Source: Bacteroidota bacterium (GTDB lineage: Bacteria > Bacteroidota > Bacteroidia > Bacteroidales > Prolixibacteraceae). From it: DNA of 15,302 bases. This document shows, in pieces, positions 6,803 to 14,063 of this stretch (its first letter is position 1; each line of letters starts with the position of its first letter). Location of the stretch: the NCBI GenBank assembly GCA_030691295.1, contig JAUYEQ010000456.1, forward strand, positions 1 to 15,302. Direction: 5' to 3'. The position numbers and the translations under genes were made by a program. The notes below the pieces were generated by a model that saw nothing but the letters and a program-made list of their open reading frames with translations, was not told the origin of the DNA and made no database searches.

Positions 6803-6881
6803 CCCTAACTATGTGCCAATGTTTGATAAAAAATACCCTAACTATGTGACACTATTGTACTAAAATTGCCCTAACTTTGTG
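6803..6881 (+). repeat. three direct repeats with exact 33-bp period upstream of the AAA gene
   Basis: The 13-mer CCCTAACTATGTG begins at 6803 and again at 6836; CCCTAACTTTGTG begins at 6869. The spacing is 33 bp both times, about three helical turns. The segments between are only partly conserved. Each copy holds a -7-like box (TAACTATG twice, TAACTTTG at 6872-6879 matching TAnnTTTG exactly). The last copy ends 3 bp before the ATG of the ATPase. Candidate roles are an operator array or a tandem duplication of a promoter/start region; both are inference. Confidence 0.8.
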
Positions 6882-6883
6882 AC

Positions 6884-8239
6884 ATGTTTAATCGGTACAT
6901 CATAAAAGAACTTGACAAATGGCTTGCTCAACCAATTCGTAAACCATTGGTTTTAAGAGGTGCCAGGCAGGTTGGGAAAACCACCTTGGTGGAACAATTT
7001 GCCAGTCGGTTTGAGCAATATATATACCTAAATCTGGAATTGCCGGATGACCGGCAGCCATTTGAACAATTTACCTCTGTCGAAGCTCTGGTTCAGGCTT
7101 TGTTTTTTATCAAAAATTGTTCGATGGAACAAAAGAAACAAACCTTGATTTTTGTTGATGAAATTCAGGAAGTGCCTGCAGCTTTAAATATTTTGAGATA
7201 CTTTTTTGAGCAAGAACCTGACTTGCCTGTGATTGCCGCCGGAAGCATGCTGGAAACGCTATTCGACAAAAACATCAGCTTCCCGGTAGGTCGGGTGGAA
7301 TACAAAGTTATACGACCGGTTTCATTTGCTGAATTTCTGGATGCGATGGGCGAAAAGACTGCATTGACGCAACTTGAAAAGGTTCCTGTTGCAAAATTTG
7401 CCCACACAAAACTGTTGCAGTTATTTCACACCTATGCGCTTATTGGCGGGATGCCCGAGATTGTGAACAGTTATTCTCAGAATAAGGATCTAAAAGCGCT
7501 CTCGCCCATATATGATTCATTGATTGCTTCTTATCTTGACGATGTGGAGAAATATGCATCCTCTGAATCCCAAATTCAGCACATCCGTCATGCTATTTCT
7601 TCTTCATTTTTGGCAGCGGGGAAACGCATCAAGTTTGAAGGTTTTGGAAATTCAACTTATCGGTCGCGCGATATGAGCGAGGCACTTCGTATTTTGGAAA
7701 AGGCGCTTTTGCTTCAATTGATATTTCCTTGCACATCGGCAACTTTGCCATTAATGCCCGACATCAAGAAGTCGCCCAGATTGCAGGTACTTGACACTGG
7801 TCTGATTAATTATTTGGTGGGTATTCAAAAGGAGCTTTTAGGGACAATTGACTTACATTCCGTTTATCAGGGAACAATCATTGAACACCTTGTCGGGCAG
7901 GAATTGCTTTCGATGCAAAATCTGGCCTTGAGTGCGCTTCATTTTTGGGTGCGGGAGAAAAAAACATCCAACGCAGAAGTGGATTATATTTTCCCTTTTG
8001 AAGGCAAACTGATTCCGATTGAAGTAAAATCAGGAAAAGAGGGTACACTCAGATCGTTGCATCAATACATGGATGAAGCTCCTCACGCATTTTCAATTCG
8101 TTTCTATTCAGGAGAATTAAGTATTACAGAAGCTAAAACTTCATCAGGAAAGGTTTTCCAATTACTGAACTTACCCTATTATCTTGGAACGCAGATTGAA
8201 AAATACCTCGATTGGTTTATAAATTCTAACCAGAATTAA
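6884..8239 (+). CDS. AAA family ATPase with C-terminal DUF4143 (nuclease-fold) domain
   Basis: A 451-residue protein of the widespread prokaryotic AAA-ATPase/DUF4143 family, whose cellular role is not established. Walker A is GARQVGKTT (26-34), Walker B LIFVDEIQ (88-95), and a sensor-like AAGSMLE follows near 118-124. A helical middle region includes LIGGMPEIV (187-194) and SYLDDVEKY, both typical of the family. The C-terminal part has HFWVREKKTSNAEVDYIF and PIEVKSGK: D367 and E380-x-K382 form a PD-(D/E)XK-like arrangement, suggesting a nuclease or nuclease-derived DNA-binding domain. The ATG at 6884 is chosen because MFNRY is the usual N-terminus of relatives; it lies 3 bp from the repeat array, so the mRNA leader must be very short or start within the repeats. 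It is convergent with the next gene. Confidence 0.9.
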   Translation: MFNRYIIKELDKWLAQPIRKPLVLRGARQVGKTTLVEQFASRFEQYIYLNLELPDDRQPFEQFTSVEALVQALFFIKNCSMEQKKQTLIFVDEIQEVPAALNILRYFFEQEPDLPVIAAGSMLETLFDKNISFPVGRVEYKVIRPVSFAEFLDAMGEKTALTQLEKVPVAKFAHTKLLQLFHTYALIGGMPEIVNSYSQNKDLKALSPIYDSLIASYLDDVEKYASSESQIQHIRHAISSSFLAAGKRIKFEGFGNSTYRSRDMSEALRILEKALLLQLIFPCTSATLPLMPDIKKSPRLQVLDTGLINYLVGIQKELLGTIDLHSVYQGTIIEHLVGQELLSMQNLALSALHFWVREKKTSNAEVDYIFPFEGKLIPIEVKSGKEGTLRSLHQYMDEAPHAFSIRFYSGELSITEAKTSSGKVFQLLNLPYYLGTQIEKYLDWFINSNQN

Positions 8240-8288
8240 AATTTTGCAACCCGGATAATTTTTGAGATAACTCTGCTTAATGATTTGC

Positions 8289-9377
8289 TCATGGTTTAAT
8301 TCCTGCTATCCTCTGCGCCACCGAGTCGGTTTCAAAATCCATCACGAACTGAACAACCCCAAAATAATCTTCGATTCCCTTTTCAATTTTGTTGGTTTTC
8401 AGATACACATCATTCACTTTTCCTGCGGCCTTGTCGATTTTTTCATTTCTCATGCTTGCCCAGTGTTTCTGCACTTTCCGGATGTCGTCAATTACAGGTT
8501 TGTCGATTTGACGAACCAGATCGGGAAAATTATGCAGGTGTTTCGACTGTGACAAAAAATAATTCTCCATACTGATATTGGCCGAGTATTGAAGATGCTT
8601 CGAATCACTTTGCGCACAAACCATCCAGGCGTAGAAATTCGCTTCGGCTTCACTGGTAATCCCAAATTGGTGGGCAAATTCGTGCGCCAGCACCTGCGGA
8701 TATTCAATCATCAGTAGACTGTCGTTCAGGTGTACTTCGCTGAAAAACGGTCCGTAGTAACCGGCAATCGAAGCTTTTGCAAAGAAATTGCTTAAAGTGA
8801 TTGGTTTGGAAACACGTTTCCCTTGCGGATATTTCACCTTCAGGAAAGAAGCGTTCTTTTTGTAAGAAGCTTCAACCAGCGAATCAATGGTTGAAAAACT
8901 TACATTTTCGAAGGTGCAATATGAAGCGTTTGTTTGGGCAATCAGGTTTTCTAAAACCCTGACAAACTGAACGGTGTCAGGTTTTGATTTGGTTATTGAA
9001 AGTCGCTCATTGATTCCTGTCCGGTAATAATTAAAACCCCAAAACCAGTAAAAAAGTACGTAGCAGATTGCCAAAGTTTGTATAACCATCAGGATAAAAC
9101 GGCCAAATTGTATTTTCCTGAAAATGACTAATATGACAAGTACCACCAGAAAAAGTGCAAGCAATCCGTAAAATGCATCGTCCAACGAAAACCTAACCCA
9201 TTTGTTTACAAACGACAAAAGAAACGCAACTATCGGATAGAACGTTTGTGAATAAACGGTTTCGGTAACTCCGGGATGCCGTGAAAAAAGTTCAGTCAAG
9301 CCATAAGTTGCCAATGCCAGCCAGATTGGGAGCGCTGCCAGGCCAAAAAATAGTATGCGGAATTTACTTTTTGCCAT
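8289..9377 (-). CDS. DUF3810 family membrane protein with zincin-type HExxH motif
   Basis: A 362-residue protein with three predicted transmembrane helices in the first 115 residues (about 8-28, 70-87 and 95-113), then a large soluble domain that is probably periplasmic. The soluble part has LAHEFAHQFGITSEAEANF: H232, E233 and H236 form HExxH, with E243/E245 downstream as a possible third zinc ligand. This is the pattern of DUF3810 proteins, common in Bacteroidota and presumed to be membrane-anchored metallopeptidases without a known substrate. The family assignment is by recognition; protease activity is inferred from the motif. It is divergent from the barrel gene at 9476 and convergent with the AAA gene (49-bp gap). 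Confidence 0.85.
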   Translation of the reverse strand: MAKSKFRILFFGLAALPIWLALATYGLTELFSRHPGVTETVYSQTFYPIVAFLLSFVNKWVRFSLDDAFYGLLALFLVVLVILVIFRKIQFGRFILMVIQTLAICYVLFYWFWGFNYYRTGINERLSITKSKPDTVQFVRVLENLIAQTNASYCTFENVSFSTIDSLVEASYKKNASFLKVKYPQGKRVSKPITLSNFFAKASIAGYYGPFFSEVHLNDSLLMIEYPQVLAHEFAHQFGITSEAEANFYAWMVCAQSDSKHLQYSANISMENYFLSQSKHLHNFPDLVRQIDKPVIDDIRKVQKHWASMRNEKIDKAAGKVNDVYLKTNKIEKGIEDYFGVVQFVMDFETDSVAQRIAGIKP

Positions 9378-9414
9378 GTTTCAATTGAAATTAAATTGCG
9401 AAGATCAGTAATTT

Positions 9415-9446
9415 TTAGGTGTTTCAACAATTTTGGAATACATTTG
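9415..9446 (+). promoter_or_regulatory. candidate Bacteroidota-type promoter for the barrel gene
   Basis: TTAG (9415-9418, one mismatch from TTTG) is followed after 20 bp by TACATTTG (9439-9446), an exact TAnnTTTG. The expected transcription start near 9452 rules out an upstream GTG start at 9419. Confidence 0.5.
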
Positions 9447-9475
9447 GCGTTCAATCATCCATGTATAGACATAAA

Positions 9476-9994
9476 ATGTATTTAAAGATCACCCTCTTGG
9501 CAGCATTACTATTCTTGGTAGGTTTCACAAACGCACAGCCATATAATAATGACATTGATGTTGTCGTTGGTGCTTCGGTACCGGGAATTTACCATGCCGG
9601 AATTGGGTTGCACTACATGCCCAGCACCCGGTTAGGTGTAAGCTTTGGGTCTGATTTCAAGAACGATGAAAATGGAAGATTGTACGAGTTAGCTTTAATC
9701 CACTCTATTTATTTTGGAAAGCCTGATCGTAAAATTCGTAAAAAATTATGGTCGCTCAATACAGGTATTTCATTTCAAGTTAAGCAAAGTATCCACGAGA
9801 AATCAACCGCCGGGTACCTCGATTTATTCTTTGTGCGGAAGTTTCCACTTACACCTAAAATATTTATTCAGCCTGAATTGGGTGCATCCTACTTTCTCTT
9901 TGAGCATTTAGTTGATCAGGCTGAAATTGTAACAAAGGGTGCCAGAACCCAAATTATCCCGAAAATCGGAATAAGCCTGGTTTTTAAAATTTAA
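9476..9994 (+). CDS. small predicted outer-membrane beta-barrel protein
   Basis: With the start at ATG 9476 the protein has 172 residues, beginning with a clear signal peptide (MYLKITLLAALLFLVGFTNA, cleavage before QPYN). The mature part is made of alternating hydrophobic strands and short polar turns (VVVGASVPGIYHAGIGLHYM, RLGVSFGSDF, FIQPELGASYFLF) and ends in GISLVFKI, consistent with an eight-strand barrel or porin-family-like protein of the outer membrane. No specific family is recognised. An ATG at 9461 would add five residues (MYRHK) and is possible, but 9476 has the A-rich upstream sequence usual in this phylum and a more normal leader from the predicted promoter. It has its own promoter and no co-directional neighbour close by. 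Confidence 0.7.
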   Translation: MYLKITLLAALLFLVGFTNAQPYNNDIDVVVGASVPGIYHAGIGLHYMPSTRLGVSFGSDFKNDENGRLYELALIHSIYFGKPDRKIRKKLWSLNTGISFQVKQSIHEKSTAGYLDLFFVRKFPLTPKIFIQPELGASYFLFEHLVDQAEIVTKGARTQIIPKIGISLVFKI

Positions 9995-10052
9995 AGAGTA
10001 ATTATCCCCCATCGGACGACAAATGTTTTGTTAATGATCTGTTTGACGCAGC

Positions 10053-10153
10053 GTCATGCCGAACGTTCGACTGAGCTCACGCCGAAGTCTCACGTCGAAG
10101 GCTTGTTTCGGCATCCCTTTTATGATGGGATTCCGAAATGAATTCGGGGTGAC
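10053..10153. repeat. palindromic intergenic repeat element
   Basis: The 258-bp gap before mpl contains about 100 bp of nested inverted repeats, more GC-rich than its flanks. Outer arms GTCATGCCGAA (10053-10063) and TTCGGGGTGAC (10143-10153) pair at 9 of 11 positions. Inner pairs are ATGCCGAA/TTCGGCAT (10056-10063 with 10107-10114), ATCCC/GGGAT (10113-10117 with 10127-10131) and CCGAA/TTCGG (10133-10137 with 10143-10147). CGAACGTTCG (10060-10069) is a perfect palindrome. The arrangement resembles dispersed GTCATGCCGAA-type repeats that I recall from Bacteroidota intergenic regions. No ORF is seen in it. Confidence 0.7.
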
Positions 10154-10252
10154 TGGGACCCTACAAAATTGAATTAACAAAAAACTTGGTTAAATTGTAA
10201 AAAAAAGAAACCGGTTTTTTTACCTATTTTTCTGCCTTTAAAATTCCAGAAA

Positions 10253-11614
10253 ATGAGAGTACGTTTTATAGCCGTTGGTGGAAGTGCGATGCACAACCTT
10301 GCCATTGCCCTGCATAAAAAAGGATATCAGGTAACCGGTTCCGACGATGAGATTTTTGAGCCGTCGAAAACCCGACTGAAAACCCACGGATTATTGCCCG
10401 AACACGAAGGTTGGTTTCCCGAAAATATTACTCCAGAATTGGATGCTGTAATCCTCGGAATGCATGCCCGACAAGACAATCCAGAGTTGCTGCGCGCTCA
10501 GGAACTGGGCTTGAAAATCTTTTCATATCCTGAATATCTGTACGAACAAACCAAAAATAAAACGCGCGTAGTGATTGGCGGAAGCCACGGCAAAACTACG
10601 ATTACCTCCATGATTATGCACGTTTTACGGTACAACCAAATTGCTTTCGATTACATGGTTGGCGCGCAACTGGAAGGTTTTGATACAATGGTCTCGCTAA
10701 CCGAAGAGGCAAAAATAGCAGTATTTGAAGGCGATGAATATTTGTCGTCACCCATTGACCGCCGTCCAAAATTTCACCTGTATTTTCCGAATCTCGCATT
10801 GTTGAGCGGAATTGCCTGGGACCACATAAATGTTTTCCCAACCTTCCCGTTTTACGTGGAACAGTTCCAAATTTTTGCCGACCTGATTCAGCCAAACGGT
10901 TCGCTGATCTATTTCGGGAACGATGAAAACCTGAAACATGTAGCCGCGAAAACTCGCACCGATGTTCATAAATTGCCTTACAACTCGCACGAATCGGTGA
11001 TCGAAAACGGAATAACTTATTTGGTCGTTGGTAATCAGAAAATAAAATTACAGATTTTTGGAGACCATAATCTTCAAAATATTTCCGGTGCACAACTGGT
11101 TTGCCGCCAATTGGGTTTGACCGATCAGCAATTTTATACTGCCATTGCCGAATTTAAAGGAGCCGCCCGCCGTTTGGAGGTGTTGGCTGAAACCGAAAAT
11201 TGCGTGGTTTTCAACGATTTTGCCCATTCGCCATCAAAGTTGAAAGCAACAACTGAAGCGGTTAAAACACAATTTCCGGATCGAAAACTGGTGGCATGTT
11301 TGGAATTACACACTTTCAGTTCGCTGAAAAAGGAATTCCTTCCGCAGTATAAAAACAGCATGGATGCGGCCGATCTGGCCATTGTGTATTTTAATCCGCA
11401 CACCATCGAGCACAAAAAACTGGAACCCATAACAGAACAACAGGTAGCCGAAGCTTTCGATTCGTCAGGGTTGATGGTTTTGACCGATTCGGATGAGCTT
11501 TTTGCTTTTCTGAAAACCCAAAACTGGCAAAACACAAATTTGTTATTGATGACTTCAGGAAATTTTTCAGGAAAAAATTTGAAGGAGCTGGCCGGGGAGT
11601 TGGTGAAAAATTAG
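10253..11614 (+). CDS. mpl: Mpl-type UDP-N-acetylmuramate:L-Ala-gamma-D-Glu-meso-DAP ligase
   Basis: A Mur ligase of 453 residues, the usual Mpl length. It is expected to attach the tripeptide recovered from cell-wall turnover to UDP-MurNAc in the cytoplasm, at the expense of ATP, bypassing MurC-MurD-MurE. The N-terminal UDP-binding domain begins RFIAVGGSAMHNLA with a nucleotide-binding glycine turn and TGSDDEIFEPS (about 28-38). The ATP loop is GGSHGKTT (109-116), and the central domain has VFEGDEYLSSPIDRRPKF and AWDHINVFPT. The C-terminal domain has VFNDFAHSPSKLKAT and LELHTFSSL. SAMHNLA and the GDEYLSSPIDRRPKF stretch favour Mpl over MurC. The ATP loop reads GGSHGKTT rather than the common GTHGKTT, a mild variant. 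It is monocistronic or first in the cluster; the next gene starts 57 bp on but belongs to a regulatory set. Confidence 0.9.
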   Translation: MRVRFIAVGGSAMHNLAIALHKKGYQVTGSDDEIFEPSKTRLKTHGLLPEHEGWFPENITPELDAVILGMHARQDNPELLRAQELGLKIFSYPEYLYEQTKNKTRVVIGGSHGKTTITSMIMHVLRYNQIAFDYMVGAQLEGFDTMVSLTEEAKIAVFEGDEYLSSPIDRRPKFHLYFPNLALLSGIAWDHINVFPTFPFYVEQFQIFADLIQPNGSLIYFGNDENLKHVAAKTRTDVHKLPYNSHESVIENGITYLVVGNQKIKLQIFGDHNLQNISGAQLVCRQLGLTDQQFYTAIAEFKGAARRLEVLAETENCVVFNDFAHSPSKLKATTEAVKTQFPDRKLVACLELHTFSSLKKEFLPQYKNSMDAADLAIVYFNPHTIEHKKLEPITEQQVAEAFDSSGLMVLTDSDELFAFLKTQNWQNTNLLLMTSGNFSGKNLKELAGELVKN

Positions 11615-11671
11615 TTTTATATTTTCCCAATAAAAACAGATTGGATATTCGTCGGATTTTAAACGTCAGGT

Positions 11672-12268
11672 ATGTCGAAGCAAAAATTTAAAAACGATAC
11701 GGAAGCCTTGTTGCAGATGTCGGATGGGAGCATTGCGGCTTATCGTTTTTTGTTCGACAATCATTTCCCGGATTTGTGTAATTTTCTTCTGATTTATTTG
11801 CATTCAAAGGAACTTTCCGAAGAAATTGCCCTCGAAATTTTCGCCCATATCTGGGAAAAGCGGGAAGAGCTGATTATTAGAGCAACTTTTAAATCCTTCC
11901 TTTTTGCTTCGGCCAAAAACAAAGCCATCAGTCATTACAGAAAAGAGAATAAGATACTATTTACCACGCTTGAAGCCGGTGAATCGATGATACCTGATGG
12001 TTCAAGCGCCCAGCAATTTATGGAAAACAACGAACTGCGTGAATTAATTGATGCTGCAATAGGTAAACTTCCGGAGAAAAGCCGGCAGATTTATCAACTG
12101 GCCTGGGAGGAAAACCTTTCGCACAAAGACATCGCCGAACAACTGGGAATTACTCCCAAAACCGTTGAAAACCATGTGGGCATTGCCTTGCGCAAACTTC
12201 GCGAATCGCTGAAACCTTATTACAAGCAGATATTCATGGTTTGGATGGTTCAGCTTCTTTTGAAATAA
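11672..12268 (+). CDS. ECF-type RNA polymerase sigma-70 factor (first of a tandem pair)
   Basis: A 198-residue sigma factor with only regions 2 and 4, the ECF layout. Region 2 covers about 22-92, with EIALEIFAHIWEKRE (core binding/-10 recognition) and FLFASAKNKAISHYRK. Region 4 covers about 125-182, with KLPEKSRQIYQLAWEENLS and the helix-turn-helix HKDIAEQLGITPKTVENHV. The C-terminus ends in a short hydrophobic tail (IFMVWMVQLLLK) beyond region 4. It sits 18 bp upstream of a second ECF sigma gene, so the two are probably co-transcribed. It would direct polymerase to a small regulon; pairing with the FecR gene further down is possible but less direct than for the second sigma. No promoter was resolved in the 57-bp gap after mpl, where only a degenerate -7-like box is seen. 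Confidence 0.92.
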   Translation: MSKQKFKNDTEALLQMSDGSIAAYRFLFDNHFPDLCNFLLIYLHSKELSEEIALEIFAHIWEKREELIIRATFKSFLFASAKNKAISHYRKENKILFTTLEAGESMIPDGSSAQQFMENNELRELIDAAIGKLPEKSRQIYQLAWEENLSHKDIAEQLGITPKTVENHVGIALRKLRESLKPYYKQIFMVWMVQLLLK

Positions 12269-12286
12269 TTAATACTTTTACGGCAA

Positions 12287-12886
12287 ATGATTGTGAAAAA
12301 TTTGCCATCCAACAGTATCAGGGGTTTAATCATCGGTGATGAAGAAACCTATATTTTCCTGTTCAGGGAATATTATGTGAGCCTTTGCGCCTACTCCAGA
12401 AGGTATGTTGGACGCAAGGATATAGCTGAGGAAATCGTTTCTGATACATTTATGCGAATTTGGGAAACCAGGGAAACAATCAAAATAAATACTTCGGTAA
12501 AAGCCTACCTTTTTCAGGCAGTTTGCAACAATTCACTCAACTATTTGCGAAAGCTAAAAAAAGAAGAAGTTCTTGATGATTACTTTCTGGAAACATCTTC
12601 CGAAAACATCGGATTTGCTGTTGCTTCGGAAGAGATTGAGGAGCAAAGCCTGACGATGGAAAACATCAATGAGAAAATTGAAGAAGCTGTCAGCATGTTG
12701 CCCGAACAACAGCAAAAGGCATTCAGGCTAAAACGGTTTGAAGGTAAAAAGACCAGGGAAGTGGCTGAAATTATGGGTTTGTCGGTAAAAACAATAGAAA
12801 TGCACCTGTCAAAAGCCACGCTCCGGTTGCGACAAAATTTAAAAGACTACCTGCCATCCTTCTTGCTTTTTTTGTTGCTGAAATAA
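12287..12886 (+). CDS. ECF-type RNA polymerase sigma-70 factor (second of a tandem pair)
   Basis: A 199-residue ECF sigma factor. Region 2 (about 22-92) has DIAEEIVSDTFMRIWETRE and AYLFQAVCNNSLNYLRK, the Bacteroidota ECF signature. Region 4 (about 130-186) has SMLPEQQQKAFRLKRFEGKK and the helix-turn-helix TREVAEIMGLSVKTIEMHLSKA. A hydrophobic tail (SFLLFLLLK) ends the protein, in parallel with the preceding sigma, but the two differ clearly in sequence, so they are old paralogues rather than a fresh duplication. The FecR anti-sigma gene follows after 73 bp, making this the more likely target of FecR. The expected regulon includes the SusC-like gene at 14064. Confidence 0.93.
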   Translation: MIVKNLPSNSIRGLIIGDEETYIFLFREYYVSLCAYSRRYVGRKDIAEEIVSDTFMRIWETRETIKINTSVKAYLFQAVCNNSLNYLRKLKKEEVLDDYFLETSSENIGFAVASEEIEEQSLTMENINEKIEEAVSMLPEQQQKAFRLKRFEGKKTREVAEIMGLSVKTIEMHLSKATLRLRQNLKDYLPSFLLFLLLK

Positions 12887-12959
12887 ATTTCCCATTTTTC
12901 TCCATTTCCGATACAGGGTTTTTGCATTTTGTGCATCTATACTTTGAAAACACATAAAA

Positions 12960-13955
12960 ATGGAAAATCCAACCGATATAAATATTCTGATTATCCGTCT
13001 GCTTTCGGGAGAAGCTGATGTTAACCAAAAGAAGATAATTGCTGACTGGCTAGGCCATTCGGATGATAACAAAAAGCTGTTTGCCGATCTGAAGGAAATC
13101 TGGCTGAGTTCAGGAATTCAAAGTAATGCCGACAATTATCATTTGGAAGAAGCCATCCTGAAGTTCAGGGAACACATCAGCAAATCAAAACATCAACAGA
13201 AACTACGGATCAACTTCATGCCGTACCTTAAATATGCAGCTATTGCTCTTCTGATTTTGGCGCTTCCGTTCAGCTATTACATCGGAACCCGAAACACCCC
13301 GGCTGACCATTCGATGACAACGATCGCATGCGCTTTTGGTGATAAATCGAGCATTGTTTTACCCGATAGCTCCCGAGTATGGCTGAATTCAGGCAGCAAA
13401 TTAACCTTCAGTTCCGACTTTAAAAATGGCAGGAATGTCTCTCTTGAAGGGGAAGCATTTTTTTCGGTTTCGAAGGATAAAAGCAGTCCTTTTCGGGTAA
13501 AAACCACGGATATTGAGATTGAAGTGTTGGGTACCGAATTTAATGTGAAAGCCTACGCGGAAGAAAATACAGTTTCGACCACCCTGGTTGAAGGTAGTGT
13601 AAAGATTTCAAGCAAAGATCAGCAGACCTTAATAAAACCCGATCAGAAACTGGTGTTTGACAAAGAAAGTAAGAAAATGAGGATTCAGGAACTCACTGAT
13701 ACAGCGCCGGATACGGAGTGGAAAGATGGCCGTTTTGTTTTCCGCAACGAATCGTTGGCTGAGTTAGTGCCAAAGCTGGAACGCTGGTTTGACGTTGACA
13801 TTGTTTTTGCCGATGAACAGGTAAAAGACAGGAGGTTTACCGGGGTTCTGCAGCGTGAAAGTATTCTGGAAGCAATTTCGTACTTCGACAATTCCCGGTT
13901 TGTCATCTGTCGGGTGCAAGACAATAAAATCATTATTAAATCTCAAAATAACTAA
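12960..13955 (+). CDS. FecR-type anti-sigma factor with DUF4974 domain
   Basis: A 331-residue inner-membrane anti-sigma factor. Residues 1-85 form the cytoplasmic sigma-binding part, 87-108 a single transmembrane helix (KYAAIALLILALPFSYYIG), and the rest is periplasmic. The FecR domain (about 120-215) shows LPDSSRVWLNSGSKLTF, LEGEAFFSV, VLGTEFNVKAY and LVEGSVKI in the usual order. The C-terminal DUF4974 domain (about 258-325) has GRFVFRNESLAELVPKLERW and DRRFTGVL; it is the part expected to contact the STN domain of the partner receptor. In this family FecR holds an ECF sigma factor at the membrane until the receptor is occupied. It lies between two sigma genes and a SusC gene, giving a complete signalling set. 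Confidence 0.95.
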   Translation: MENPTDINILIIRLLSGEADVNQKKIIADWLGHSDDNKKLFADLKEIWLSSGIQSNADNYHLEEAILKFREHISKSKHQQKLRINFMPYLKYAAIALLILALPFSYYIGTRNTPADHSMTTIACAFGDKSSIVLPDSSRVWLNSGSKLTFSSDFKNGRNVSLEGEAFFSVSKDKSSPFRVKTTDIEIEVLGTEFNVKAYAEENTVSTTLVEGSVKISSKDQQTLIKPDQKLVFDKESKKMRIQELTDTAPDTEWKDGRFVFRNESLAELVPKLERWFDVDIVFADEQVKDRRFTGVLQRESILEAISYFDNSRFVICRVQDNKIIIKSQNN

Positions 13956-13989
13956 AATGAAATGTGTATGATCTCTTATTGAAATGAAA

Positions 13990-14016
13990 AAGGGAAGTGC
14001 TACCAACACCTCCCTT
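13990..14016 (+). terminator. hairpin between fecR and susC-like genes
   Basis: AAGGGAAGTG (13990-13999) pairs with CACCTCCCTT (14007-14016), ten positions with one mismatch, around a 7-nt loop. No T tract follows, so it may be a weak terminator, an attenuator or an mRNA stability element separating regulator and transporter expression. Confidence 0.5.
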
Positions 14017-14046
14017 GAGTAATCATTAAACCGAAGTTTAACTTTT
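14014..14046 (+). promoter_or_regulatory. weak candidate promoter for the susC-like gene
   Basis: CTTG (14014-14017) and TAACTTTT (14039-14046, one mismatch from TAnnTTTG) are 21 bp apart, upstream of ATG 14064. An ECF-dependent promoter is also expected here, and its consensus cannot be read from one site. Confidence 0.25.
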
Positions 14047-14063
14047 TTAAAACGTTCAAATTT

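Noticed and set aside
6803..6881. Periodic repeats as a CRISPR array
   Set aside because: Only three units with a 13-bp conserved core, diverged interval sequences that share features with the gene start, and no cas genes nearby.
5170..8239. Toxin-antitoxin, MBL hydrolase and AAA ATPase as one defence island
   Set aside because: The genes have different orientations and apparently separate promoters, the toxin is broken, and nothing links them as a functional unit.
9419..9475. GTG 9419 start for the barrel protein
   Set aside because: It overlaps the predicted promoter (9415-9446), and the signal peptide is properly N-terminal only from 9461 or 9476.
10614..11535. Several minus-strand ORFs inside mpl
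   Set aside because: Antisense shadows of a complete Mur ligase frame.
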